Source of the DNA: Solen grandis
Lineage: Eukaryota > Mollusca > Bivalvia > Adapedonta > Solenidae
Direction of reading: 5' to 3'
Assembly: GCA_021229015.1 (NCBI GenBank)
Contig: CM037781.1
Location: forward strand, 64,592,839-64,656,838
DNA: 64,000 nt
Shown here: positions 33,043 to 44,800 of the stretch, one piece after another
Numbering within the stretch: the first letter of the stretch is position 1
Layout of the letters: the number at the start of each line of letters is the position of its first letter
Notes under the pieces: generated by a model
Told to the model about the DNA's origin: nothing
Databases searched by the model: none
Seen by the model: only the letters and a program-made list of their open reading frames with translations
Position numbers and translations under genes: made by a program

Positions 33043-33270
33043 ACGGCTTTCCGCAACCTGCGGAAAACGTATAGGGTTTGTTATGTTTATTCTTATTACG
33101 GCTTTCCGCAGCCTGCGGAAAACGTATAGGGTTTGTTATGTTTATTCTTATTATTATTACGGCTTTCCGCAAACTTGCGGAAAACGTATAGGGTTTGTTA
33201 TGTTTATTTTTCTTATTATTATTAGGACTTTCTGCCTACTGGCAGAAAGTCCTATTGGGTTTGTACTGTT
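33043..33270. repeat. Array of four hairpins spaced by a conserved linker
   Basis: Three modules ACGGCTTTCCGCA...TGCGGAAAACGT, each followed by ATAGGGTTTGTTATGTTTAT and TTATTATTA, then a perfect 13-bp hairpin AGGACTTTCTGCC-TACT-GGCAGAAAGTCCT at 33,224-33,253 followed by ATTGGGTTTGT. Different stems share the same linker, so stem structure is conserved while stem sequence varies. Confidence 0.8.
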
Positions 33271-34650
33271 TTTTTATTATTCTTATTATTCTTTTTTTCT
33301 TCCTCTTGTATTTGTGTTAATTTCGAGGTGTTGCCATTGACTCAGAACAATGGAAATTTTATGGCATATATTTCAAACCATGAGCTTTCGGATGCAATGA
33401 ATTTTATATTCATACGACGTCATATAACGTCAGATTTGACGTCAGGTGAAAAAGTTTGTACGCGGTCTACAGCCATTATTTCTGGACCGATTTTCATCAA
33501 ATTTTCACAGAATGTGTATGTTAGGCTCTAGTTGTGCCTTTCTGTGTCCATGTTTCCAAATTCGAAAAGGCAAAGGTTTTATGGCGAATCCAAGATTCGA
33601 ACTAATGACGTCAAATTTCAAATGCGTATAAAATCGCTTCCAGATGAGCTAGGAAGCTGATATTTGGACTGAATATTAGTCTCAAGGTCTTCTTTACATT
33701 CTAAAAAGATGAACGCCATATGACGTCACATGACGTCATAATGCTATTAAAACTTTCGTATTAAAACTTAACGGTTTTTTAAGCCCTGTAGGCTTTATTA
33801 TTTGTATGATTTGCTTGAAATTTTGACTGAAGATGCAGTATTAGATTCTATGGAGCCATGTCACTTCTGTTTCCGGAAAATCCAAAAGGTCAAGGTCATA
33901 TATCAATTATCGGCTTTTTCTTCGGCCTTAAATATCTCAAAAACGGTAAATATTCTATCGAGACACTATGAGTATAATTTGTAGTGCTTAGAAAGACCTT
34001 TCAGATGATATTTAGTTTTTGATGATCGGGGTTGAATTGGTTGAGTTATGGCGGAAAAATGAAATTTTGGTAACCCCCAGTGTGTTTAACAGTTTATAAC
34101 CTCGAAAACCTTTGATTTTTCAAAATATGATGATGAATATTATTTGTAGAGCAATGTTTGGCCGTTCTTTTGATGCCTAAACTTTAATGATTGGCCAAAG
34201 ATTGATGGAGTAATGGGAAAAAAACGAAATTCGTGTATGTAGCTTTGGTAAATTTTTCATTTTTCAGGTGGTTTAAGAGCTTGTATCTCAAAAAGTATTA
34301 GTAATATTCCTAAACATAAAGGGTGTGAAATGTAGAGCATTTTCTGACGATTATTTTGGTACCTTAAGTTTTGAAATTGAACAAAGTATAAGGAAGTTAC
34401 ATCAAAAATAAGAATTTAAACATGTAGAATTTCAGCGATTCTGCCGTGTTGTCAAAGTTCTATGGCTAATATCTCAAAGCTCATTAGAAATAAGTCCAAA
34501 CCTTAAGCAAGTGAGATGTAGAGAATTTTAAGACGATTATTTTGGTACCTAGAGTTTTAAAATTAATTAAAGTATAAGGAAGTTACATCAAAAATACGAA
34601 TATAAACCCAAGTGTAAGAATTTTCGAGAAATATCCTACTTTCGCTTTCA
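33271..34650 (+). repeat. CRE-bearing module followed by a 186-bp tandem repeat
   Basis: TGACGTCAG and TTGTACGCGGTCTACAGCC (about 33,432-33,475), the AAGCCCTGTAGGCTT hairpin (about 33,781), then intron-like DNA ending in two tandem units sharing GTATAAGGAAGTTACATC (34,388 and 34,573; period about 186). A diverged fragment of the latter (TTATTTTGGTACCTAGA) recurs at about 41,585. Confidence 0.6.
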
Positions 34651-34763
34651 CGTTAATTGAAGCATTTTCGGAAATATGTAAGTTTACAGCTATGTATTAG
34701 TCATATAAATTGCAAAAAACCTTTTACTTATATCATATTGATATTACTAGCTAAACAAGCGTA

Positions 34764-35064
34764 CCCTTTCCGGTGGCCGAGTGGTTAGAGCGTCCGCCTC
34801 GGGAGCGGAAGGTCGTGGGTTCGATCCCCGACCCGACATACCAAAGTCGTAAAAAATTGGTACTGTTATAGCTCCCTTGCTTGGCGCTCAGAATATAATG
34901 GTATTTGCAGGACTGGTTAGCGCGGTATCAGGATGATGTGACTGGGTGTGGTATCATGCCACATGTCTACGGCGTGATACTGCAGTGTGGTAGTCCTATA
35001 CCCGCATGAAGTAGACATCGTGACTGGCTGAATTACTGTCGGTGGGACGTTAATCCCAACAAAC
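34764..35064 (+). mobile_element. Second-family tRNA-derived SINE
   Basis: Head GGTGGCCGAGTGGTTAGAG, B box GTGGGTTCGATCCCCGAC, body GGTGTGGTATCATGCCACAT, tail GTCGGTGGGACGTTAATCCC. The putative anticodon loop CTCGGGA would read CGG here. No evidence of a functional tRNA. Confidence 0.9.
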
Positions 35065-35284
35065 TGATATCATATATAGCAGTGTTTACTACACCGATCC
35101 CTACACACGAGGTGTGCACACTGGCGCATGTTGATGTCTTTTGTAAACATTTATTAAAGTTGCTTAAATAGTCATGTTTATAGATAAACATTTACATAAG
35201 AATGAAGAGTTTCTGAAATATTTTTTGCAAAGGGACTCCTAAGGAAAGAAAAAGATGCTAAATTAAATACTAAAATACAAGTAT

Positions 35285-35785
35285 AGTTTATTAGGTTTAA
35301 CGTCCCACTATGGAACGCCACAGCTGTCTTATGTTCGGTATTGATGTTTAGATGGGTCCATATAGCATTTTGAGGGATCGTGTTATCATCATGTGGGGTT
35401 GATTTGCCATTTTGGGTGGTGCAGTTGTCCATCTGTGATGTCCACTTGACTTAATGTGTGGTGCAGTTGTCCTTCTGTGATGTCCACTTGACTTAATGTG
35501 TGGTGCAGTTGTCCTTCTGATGTACAGGTTTGTGCTGTGATGTTGTTCTCTCCTTTGTGGTTCATTCGGCACATGTACTGTTCGGATGAAGTCCGAAATG
35601 TTGCGAATTGACGATACCGAGTTGGTTTACCGTTATTTCCTTATTTAACTGTTTTCCTGTTTTAATTTATTTAACGTTGTATGTTAAAGGACAACCCAAA
35701 TTTTAAGATCCCTCGTGTTAGACAATATACAAGTATATTTGCCAACTTTTGAAGTTGCAAAAAGTCACATTCTAGTAGTATTATT
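35285..35785 (-). repeat. Minisatellite-bearing repeat unit, minus copy
   Basis: Inverted, shorter copy of 38,371-39,045. It includes a 42-bp tandem motif with GGTGCAGTTGTCCTTCTG (two to three units) and the flanking words CCATATAGCATTTTGAGGGA and GCCAACTTTTGAAGTTGC. Overlapping open frames only follow the tandem repeat. Confidence 0.8.
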
Positions 35786-36165
35786 CAGGGGCGTAGCTTG
35801 GATTCACTAAATGTGTAGGTATGTTTTCCTACCGCGGAGGATCTGTCGGGGGAATTTGGATATTTGCATGGCCGTGTGAACAATCTGATTGGTTTTGAGG
35901 CTTTCTTTTTAATGGGATATAACCAATTTTATGTAGATTTTCAAGCAATTATTAAATACTCATTAGTAGCCTTTACACTCATGACTCTCACTCATAACGC
36001 TCTGAGAACAAACGTGCATCTAGATCAGTTGTATGTAAGCACCTAATATCATGAATTTGTAATAATTATTGTTACGTGTGTGTGTTTGAATTACACGTGA
36101 GACTGACATTAGAGTTTTTATTTAATACTTTCTGTTGAAATACTGTGTTTTATCAGTGAGATTAA
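35786..36165. other. No gene recognised
   Basis: AT-rich DNA with no repeat or coding signal that I can support. Confidence 0.35.
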
Positions 36166-36180
36166 ATCTACATCTCACGT

Positions 36181-36431
36181 GGGGCCTCAGTGGCCGAGAG
36201 GGTAAAGTCGCTGACTTTAACACTCACTCAGCCCCTCACCGCGTGGGTTCGAATCCCGGATTTTCATTCGGATTTTCATGTGAGGAAGCCTTCCAGCTGG
36301 CTTGCGGTAGGTCGGTGGTTCTACCCGGATATTTCCGTGCATTCGGGGTCTTCCTCCACCTGTAATTAGCTTGACGTTGCTTTATGACTGAAATACTGTC
36401 GAGGCGACGGCAAAAATCAAATAGTCAAGTC
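36181..36431 (+). mobile_element. tRNA-Leu-headed SINE with 13-bp target duplication
   Basis: Complete copy. Flanks ATCTACATCTCAC (36,166-36,178) and ATCTATATCTCAC (36,434-36,446) form a 13-bp target duplication with one mismatch. Confidence 0.9.
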
Positions 36432-37873
36432 ATATCTATATCTCACAATGTGTGTGATATAGATATGCCGGGACTACCTTTATACATGGATATGTAGCAG
36501 CAATAAACATAAAATAAAAACAAAATTTGTTTTGAGTGAATATGGAATACATCTCATTTCGAGGTGATACATGTACAATCTTAACATTTTCGCGTGCGCT
36601 ACGCACTCTTGAATATATTAAATAGAATCACTTCTCGATGAGATATTTTCCATTTTCACTCAAAACAAACACATATCCTCTATGTATTAATCAAACAGTG
36701 AAACCTGTTGACGTACTCCCTATAATATAAATTTAATAACAAAAAACACATAATTAACGCTCTTAAGCATCGTCATGTCGATGCATAAATATTACATAAG
36801 TAGAACATATAGTTTCGTGCATTAGTGCATTTGCATTAGAAAAAACGTAAGTCTGAAAGGCAATATACAAGTTTCAAGCAAAATTATTAACTTGTTTTAG
36901 GTCTGTCGTTTATAAAATATGTACCCTTAAACACCCAGAGGAGAAAAGTAAATTTATGTATTTTGCCTCATAAAATCAAATTACGCAAAGCAGACTTTTT
37001 ATTACCTAAGATGTGTCTTTTAAGAGATTTTAACTTAAGAGATAACTGTCATAATAATGGTAATAATTTACGCATGTATGAGTATTGCGTGCGTGTGAAT
37101 TACGTCTGCAGTAAATGTCATTTCATTTTTAAGATCATTTAGATTGTGGTTCTGTTTACTGAACTGGAGGACCAATTTTCAGTATTTTCAATAATTTAAA
37201 ATTTAGATAACTGTTGAGATGTTAAAACAAAAATACGTTTTTCCAACTCACTCGTTATTGAAAACTATATAATTTTACGTTACATATAAACATAATAATT
37301 CGAAAGTTCACTTTGATACCATAGCACAGATTTTTTCTAATTGTTTGACCACTATTTCGCCTTTCCGGGCTGTTTTTATTTTTAGTCTTTGAAAAAAATA
37401 AATGTGTAGGCATGTGCCTAATGTACCTATAGAAAGCTACACCAGTGTTTTTATGCAAATTCTCAATAAAAATGCAGTTTATGTTAAAAAAGCAAATATA
37501 ACTATGTTTTGCTTTTTAGAATTTTCTTACATCAGTGGATTTCATCTGAAAAGATAAAGAAAATATCTCCTGATAAAATACATTGCATTTTACAACATGA
37601 CAAAACTGTAATTAGTAAAAAGTATTGCACGTGAATGGAAATCAAAGAAACCTATCTGTTATGTTCAATTGTCTAAGCGAAATGTTTATATTTTATTATA
37701 CAATTTTTACTTAATTCTCAATAAAAAGTTTTAGTTACAAGAAAAGGCGTTTAATAATATATATTAATATATATCTAATAATAATAATTTCAACAAATTT
37801 TATCCAAAGTTGTTGCAAATTGTTTAATACAGTTTATCCTATCACCAGACTTACATTGTGGTATAAACTGCCT
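36432..37873. other. No gene recognised
   Basis: AT-rich. A short palindrome CATATCTATATCTCAC / GTGTGATATAGATATG lies at about 36,431-36,464, overlapping the SINE target duplication. Otherwise nothing supportable. Confidence 0.4.
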
Positions 37874-38103
37874 ATCGAACTTTAACACTCACACAGCCCA
37901 TCACCGCGTGGGTTCGTATCCCGGCAGGGTCATTAGGATTTTTTATGTGAGGAAGCCTTCCAGCTGGCTTGCGGTAGGTCGGTGGTACTACCCGAATGCC
38001 TCCGTGCATTCCGGGTCTTCCCCCTCCTGTAATTAGCTGGACGTCGCTATATGACTGAAATACTGTCGAAGCGACGGTAAACTCAAATAGTCAAGTCAAG
38101 TCA
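37874..38103 (+). mobile_element. tRNA-Leu-headed SINE, 5'-truncated
   Basis: Begins within the tRNA-like head (CTTTAACACTCACACAGCCC) and runs to the GTCAAGTCAAGTCAAG tail. Confidence 0.87.
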
Positions 38104-38370
38104 AGCCTTAGTCAGAAATAATAGGATAAATAGAATACTTGGTAAGTGTTGAATGAAGATAAGTTTATCCTGCTCGGTTTAGAAAATATAAAACGCTCGT
38201 CAAGGATCGCGGTTTATTTTTAATCTTTTCGGATGAAATTCACTGATGTAAAAAAGAAATCTTAAAATATAAAAATAAAATGCAAAACATAACATGTTTG
38301 CATTTTTTAACTAAAACTGCATTTTTATTGAGAATTTGCAAAAAAAAATATAAAATAAAAAACTAGAATG

Positions 38371-39045
38371 TGAGTCTTTGCAACTTCAAAAGTTGGTAAA
38401 TATACTTGTTTGTATATTGTCTAACACAAAGGAATCTTAAAATTTGGGTGTGTTCCTTAACATCCAATATAAAAGAAATGAAAATAAGGAAATGTCCAAC
38501 TCAGTGTCGTCAATGCGCAACATTTCGGACTTCATCGGAACAGTACATGTGCCGAATGAACCACAAAGGAGAGAACAACATCACAGCATACTACCTGTAC
38601 ATGACAGCATATTAATGGACAGGATGTAATTCTAATCAACCGATCACAATGTCAAGTGGATAACAGAAGGACAACTGCACCACACAGCAAGTCAAGTGGA
38701 CATCACAGAAGGAAAACTGCACCACACAGCAATTCAAGTGATGTAACAGAAGACAACTGCATCACACAGCAAGTCAGTGACATCACAGAAGGACAACTGT
38801 ACCACACAGCAAGTGAATTGAACATCACAGAAGGAAAATGCACCACAAATTAAGTAAAAAAAAAAAACAACTTACATGATGAACACAACCCCACATGATG
38901 ATTTAACAACCCAACAAGATGACATTACAGCCTCACATGATGATATAACAACCCAACAAGATGACATAACAACCCCACATGATGATAATACGATCCCTCA
39001 AAATGCTATATGGACCCATCTAAACATCAATACCGAACATAAGAC
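38371..39045 (+). repeat. Minisatellite-bearing repeat unit, plus copy
   Basis: Longer copy of the unit at 35,285-35,785 in opposite orientation. It holds about five 42-bp units (ACAGAAGGACAACTGCACCA...) at 38,660-38,850 and a second tandem (ACAACCCAACAAGATGACAT) at 38,885-38,985. It joins directly to the second-family SINE at 39,046. Confidence 0.82.
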
Positions 39046-39262
39046 AGCTGTGGCGTTCCATATCCCACCGACAGTATTTAAGTCTTTTGGAGACAATGTC
39101 TACTTGAGACAAATGTAGTGTTGTCACACTGCACAGTATCACGTCGTAGACAGTTGGCATGATACCACACCCAGTCACATTATCCGGACACCGGGCCATC
39201 AGTCCTGGAACTACCCTTATTAAGCTGAGCGCCAACCAAGGGAGCTATACCAGTACCTATGT
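39046..39262 (-). mobile_element. Second-family SINE, truncated, minus strand
   Basis: Reverse complement of the body and tail (CCCACCGACAGTATTTAAGT; GGCATGATACCACACCCAGT) ending at GGGAGCTATACCAGTACC. The tRNA-like head is absent. Confidence 0.8.
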
Positions 39263-39725
39263 TTACGAATTTGGCAAATACAAGAATTGAATAATTGATA
39301 TAACGTTTTTAAACAACCTACAGATCATGTGTTATCTCGTTTGGTTTGGTATTTCCGGGGTATTCCTAGCCTTGATATCTTCCGCTGACACCGACTTTTT
39401 TAAACGATTATTTTTTACATATTTCGTTCTTTCCTTAATGTCAATCAGTTGATATTTTCTGATTTCTCAACTAATTCAAACAAGATAAATAAATAAAAAA
39501 ACAGCCATCACATAAATTGATTGAAATCTGAAAAAGAAATGAGCCGACGGTCAAAAAATGCGCGAAATTTATGTGTTACATCCATATTTGGAAAGCACGT
39601 GCACGTGTGTGAATACTTTAACAACACGCTGACGTAACACTTATATGGCGCCATCTTCTGATATAGCAGCATAACGTAGTAATAGGGCGGGGCAAACTCT
39701 TAAGTTAGTCAGTGTTAATTAAGTA
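39263..39725. other. No gene recognised
   Basis: AT-rich; contains overlapping CACGTGCACGTG boxes at about 39,597-39,608. Confidence 0.35.
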
Positions 39726-39833
39726 TAGGTTAGTGTTTTTTTAGGAAGCATTAATGAAATTAAATCGGTGTGGCGCGGCAAAGCCGCGCGATCGATTTAA
39801 TGGACTTAATGCTTACTAAATAACACTAACCTA
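39726..39833. repeat. Nested inverted repeat with GC-rich hairpin core
   Basis: Arms TAGGTTAGTGTT...GAAGCATTAATG...TTAAATCG (39,726-39,767) and their imperfect complement (39,793-39,833) enclose a perfect GCGCGGC-AAA-GCCGCGC hairpin (39,773-39,789). Fold-back MITE-like. Confidence 0.75.
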
Positions 39834-40584
39834 CTTAGTGTTTGAAATTATGTTTTGAAATTTAACGCACATTCCAAATATAGTATTGATTTTTTAGACT
39901 CCGCCCTATCAACCTGTTCCCGGCGTGAATTACATCACGTGACATGTAACATGTTATGTCAAAGGTCAATGCGTCGCTCTAGCTGTGTATATCTGTGTAG
40001 ATCTACGCTCCAAATGAGCATTGAACCGGAAGCCGACTTTGATCTCTTCGGCAAAAAAGTGGTGATTGAAATTTGAATAAAAGATACTGTTTAGAAAGGT
40101 TCATATATCTGCACCTATATATGTATATTATTTTTTTATTTAAGTAACCCTTGTTTGTAAGTGTGTTTTTTTTTTCTTCTCTTCTCATTATTTATATACA
40201 TTTTTCAATTTGAATTTATTTTATCGGATATTTACTTAATCGCTTTGTTTAGTAATTAGTTATATATTGCCCATTCTGTGTTAACATGTGTAGACATTGA
40301 AATTACACAAGTGTCTTTAAAGCGATGACCCATACTAATGTTGTTAGAACTTGTGGTCAAACCCTCTTACTTATTTTTTAAAATCTTCAATGTTGTATCA
40401 TCATTACTTATGCAATAATACATGTTTAAACTAAACTAAGCGGAAGGGTAGAGTTCTTTTGTTATTTTGGATTAATCAGAATGCTGGTGAGTAAATGTTT
40501 GTTCTCTATGGTTGCTGTGTATTATTTTTTGTCGATGTTCATGCGTTCACATCAAAAATCCCTGTAACACGTTACACATGCGTG

Positions 40585-41036
40585 GACTAAGACCACAATT
40601 TAAATTTACTATATGTTCTATATAAGCATATATACAAATGACAATTTCTGTAAGGGACATTGGCATCCAAACTTACCCTCATTAGATAGATCTATTCAAG
40701 AGAAATAATTCTGTACATTTTAAACATGGAGTCACCCGACTACTTTTTGACCTATTTAAGGCCAAATAACATGCGTATGAATTTAGTGCACCGGTCGGCC
40801 ATTTCACGCCAATTTTCTCAAAAATTCCCCCCTCAGTAATGCTAAACTATTAAGATTGTTGTGCAATAAGGCCTCCAAATTGGGCATTTTATGACTATTT
40901 TAACTGTTCTATAGAATTCAATCCTTTATTGCATGTCTTTCAGTCAAAATCTCACCTTAATTCAGCATTAAATAGGGTCACTTTTTTCTGTGTAGGCACA
41001 TCCGGTAACCAAGGGCAGGTAATTGTGGTCTTAGTC
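40585..41036. mobile_element. 452-bp non-autonomous element with 16-bp perfect inverted ends
   Basis: GACTAAGACCACAATT at 40,585-40,600 and its exact complement at 41,021-41,036. No open frame inside. No clear target duplication identified, so the superfamily is unknown. Confidence 0.65.
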
Positions 41037-41242
41037 TATTTTGGTGAACACATAAAGCTCCGCTTCTCGACACATCTTGACGCACATGCGCAGTGAAGGT
41101 GCTTGAAGCTGGTTTTAAATTGATCAGTTGATTTAGCGGAATAGTGTTTAGTGACAAGTTGATGCCGATTAAATGAATTAAATGGAGACAAAATTTTGAA
41201 ACAATGGAATGATTTCATTGGACAAAATATAATTTCAAACAA

Positions 41243-41319
41243 TAAGAGAGAATTTAACAGTTAAGAAGCCGTCACTCGCTACGCTCGTTCCGGCTTCTTA
41301 ACTGTTAAATTCTCTCTTA
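41243..41319. repeat. Perfect 29-bp hairpin with 19-nt loop
   Basis: Stem TAAGAGAGAATTTAACAGTT... ending AAGCCG at 41,243-41,271 and its exact complement at 41,291-41,319. The loop contains CACTCGCTACGCTCG. A perfect stem of this length in AT-rich, divergent DNA implies recent origin or maintenance. Confidence 0.85.
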
Positions 41320-41609
41320 ATAAACACTAACTATAACGAATACAGTCGTCTCCATCGTATGTACAAGCATTATTGAAATTTAACTCACGAGGCTACACGC
41401 GTCGACGAATCTATTGCATGGTAGCATTTACGGTTTTATTCCCGCGACTGTACACGAAATAAAAAAAAGAAGAATTTTGATATGCAGAATTAATAGGTTT
41501 AAGTTTAATTGCTTATATTTTGAAAACCTATAAAACTAGACCCAAATATGCTACAATTGAATTGTAGGGATTTTCAGGACATTTATTTTGGTACCTAGAA
41601 TACTAAACT

Positions 41610-41815
41610 TGGAATCTCTCAGCCCCTCACCGCTGTGGGTTCGAATTCCGGTAGGGACTTCGGATTTTTCATGTGAGGAAGCCTTCCAGCTGGCTTGCGG
41701 TAGGTCGGTGGTTATATCCGCGTATCTCTGTGTACTCGGGGTCTTCCGCCACCTGTAATTAGCTGGACGTCTCTATATGATTGAAATACTATCACAGCGC
41801 CGGTAAACCCCAATA
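41610..41815 (+). mobile_element. tRNA-Leu-headed SINE, 5'-truncated
   Basis: From CTCTCAGCCCCTCACCGC to GCCGGTAAACCCCAATAGG; diverged. Confidence 0.83.
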
Positions 41816-41865
41816 GGTAGGAAATATAATATATATTCTTTCTAACGGTATTGATCTTTACATTT

Positions 41866-44800
41866 CAAAATGTTGCAGAAAGTCCTATCATTCGTATCAA
41901 CGAATGAAATCTAGTTATTATTATTCTTCTTCTTCCAACCTAATTCAAGAGTTAATTTATATATGTTGCCAATGGTCAAGCAACATTAAAATTAAAATGC
42001 TTCGACAAAAAAGTATAAATTTTTAAATTCAATAATTTTTAATTTTCATTGACGTCAATTGACGTCAGATTTGACGTCAGCTTCAAAAGTTTGTTCGCGC
42101 TCTAGAGCCTTCAATTCTGGTCTGATTTTCTTGATATTTTCACAGTAGATGTTTTTTAGAAGGTAGATGTGCACCCTGGCATTCAAATTTCAAAATTTGA
42201 AAAGATTGAGATTTTATGGCAAAACCAAGATTCGAACTTAGGTCCAAAATTTATATTTTAATGTTACAAGGGAACCTAATGCGTTAGAAGAATTAAAATT
42301 GGACAGCATATCGGCCAAGAGGTCTGCTTTCTATTTCCTGAAGGACTTTATCTCAAGTCACGTGGTTATGACGCCATACAATAGACAAAAAGCAAATTTT
42401 TGAAAAAGATCTTTAGCTCTGGTATCATTACTTTTGACTCAATCTTTTTGAAAATTGTATAGCAGCAATTAAAAAGTTAAAATTTATAAATTCATTTATT
42501 TTTTAATTTTCAATGACGTCAAATGACGTCAGATTTGACGTCAGCTTAAAAAGTTTGTTCGCGCTCTAGAGCCTTCAATTCTGGTCCGATCATTTTGATA
42601 TTTTCACAGAAAATGTATTTCAGAATGTAGATGTGCACCCTGGCATTCAAATTTCCAAATTCGAAAATATAAAGATTCCATGGCAAAACCGAGATTCGAA
42701 CTTAGGTCTTAAAAATATATTTTAGTATTACAAGGGCACCTAATGGTTTAGAAACATGAAAATTGGACAGCAAATCGGCATAGAGGTCTTCTTTCTATTT
42801 CTTAAAGGATTTTTTCTTAAGTCACGTGGTTATGACGTCATAACAACGACAAAAAGCAACTTTTTAAAAAATTTATTTCGCTCTTGTATCATGACTTTTG
42901 ACTCAATCTTTTTGAAAATTGTATTGCAGCGATTAAAAAGTTTACATTTATAAATTCATTTATTTTTAATTTTCAATGACGTCAAATGACGTCAGATTTG
43001 ACGTCAGCTTTAAAAGTTTGTTCGCGCTTTAAAGGCTTCAATTCTGGTCCATTTTTTTTTTATATTTTCACAGATGATGTATTTTAGGATGTAGATTTGC
43101 ACTGTGGCATTCAAATTTCCATATTCGAAAATATAAAGATTTCATGGCAAAACCGAGATTCGAACTTAGGTCCTAAAAATATAATTTAATGATACAAAGC
43201 CCCCTGATGCGTTAGAAGCATGAAAATTGGATAGCATATCGGCATAGAGGTTTACATTCTTTTTTCTGAATGATTTTCTTTTAAGTCACGTGGTTATGAC
43301 GTCATTAAAAAGACAAAAAGGCATTTTTTTAACATTTCTGTTGCTCTGGTATCATGAATTTTGAATCAGTCTTAATTGAAATCTTCAGAATTGATAGAAT
43401 TAAATTTGAAGTGATGCATACTGCAAGAAATGTTTGATTTGTCACGTGGTTTTGACGTCATGAATACTAAAGCAAGAATTATTTTAAAAATTCATATAAA
43501 ATCGCCAATTACATCAATGAACTTAAACTTTTCAAAAATGCCGAAAATTAGTACGTTCATAAGGGTTTGAAAATTTTAAGTTATTACGTCATCAAACATG
43601 GCAGATATTCATGTTTGATGGAACGCTTACTTGAAAATGTGAAAACAAACCTGTTCACATCCTCGAATATATTTTTTTCTGGATTAATATAATGTTAGCT
43701 AATCATGTCCTTCCAAAACAGATACTTTTCTTTAGTCACTTGATTTTGCCGTGGTTGAAATATTAAAATCATTCATTTAAATACGTATTCGCGCTTCAGC
43801 GTCATGAGTATTGTGGCAATCTAAAGCATACCTTAAGGAATTTATGTTGTGTCACTTGTTTATGACAACATTGATTTGTAAGCAAAATACATTTAAAAAA
43901 AACAACATAAGATTGGACATATTAACTTTAAATAAATAATATTGCCGTGCCTTGACATGCGCAGAAAATTTCAAGTGAGTACGTTATCAAACATGACCTA
44001 TTCATGTTTTTCTGTATAGGGCTAATTCATGAAAATATATTAATTTGAAGAAAGAACTGAAAGCGGGCATTGGGTTGGTTGAGCAAGATCCGGTTGTTCT
44101 TTTGCAGGAAAGAGTGCCTGCGTTGAATAGTGAATTGTGGTACATTTTTTTCTAAAAGAGTCGCATTTACGATGAATAAGTAAAATTATACTAGAGCCAG
44201 AAAACCTATACGAATAACTTATTGCATTTGCTTTCACGGCTTTCTGCAAACCTTAAGAAAATGACAAATACATGTAGATCTACATATTGATTTTTTAGAT
44301 TAATTTCTTTTTCTAAATCTGTAAAAATAAGCAAATATATAAAGCAAATGAATTGTTGAAAGTTTCAAGACGTTTATAAACGTTAATTACATAGAAATAA
44401 GAAAGTATTTTCATAATTTTGCTTACACTTCTGCCTTTGTTTCTATCTAATTTTGCAAATGTAAAACTCAATCAATTTAAAGGTTGAACGTCATGGATTT
44501 CAAAGTATTTTTTTTTCTTTTTACAATTTCAATTGTGGGTCAAATTGCAATGAATATTTGTTAAGTAATATGCTTACGAAGAAAAAGATATTAATAAAGA
44601 ATAAAAAAACTTTTAAAATTGATTGACTAACGTAAGAAAAAAAACTTGAGGATTGTATTATCTTAAATTTTCCTGTTGTTTTTTTTCTGCATGATAGTAA
44701 ACTGTTGCGTAATCAAATAAGGTCCATATATATGCTTTCTCAATATCTTCCTAAGAAGATGAAAATGAAAAAAATAATAAAAAATAAAGCTTAATTTTGA

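Noticed and set aside
34764..34840. Possible tRNA gene (A and B boxes, anticodon-like loop CTCGGGA)
   Set aside because: The acceptor stem does not close and the copy is followed by the SINE body. A sister copy at 21,392 has a different anticodon-like triplet. It is a SINE head.
38444..39118. Threonine/aspartate-rich repetitive protein-like frames
   Set aside because: They track the 42-bp minisatellite; the inverted sister copy at 35,285-35,785 has a different unit number and different frames.
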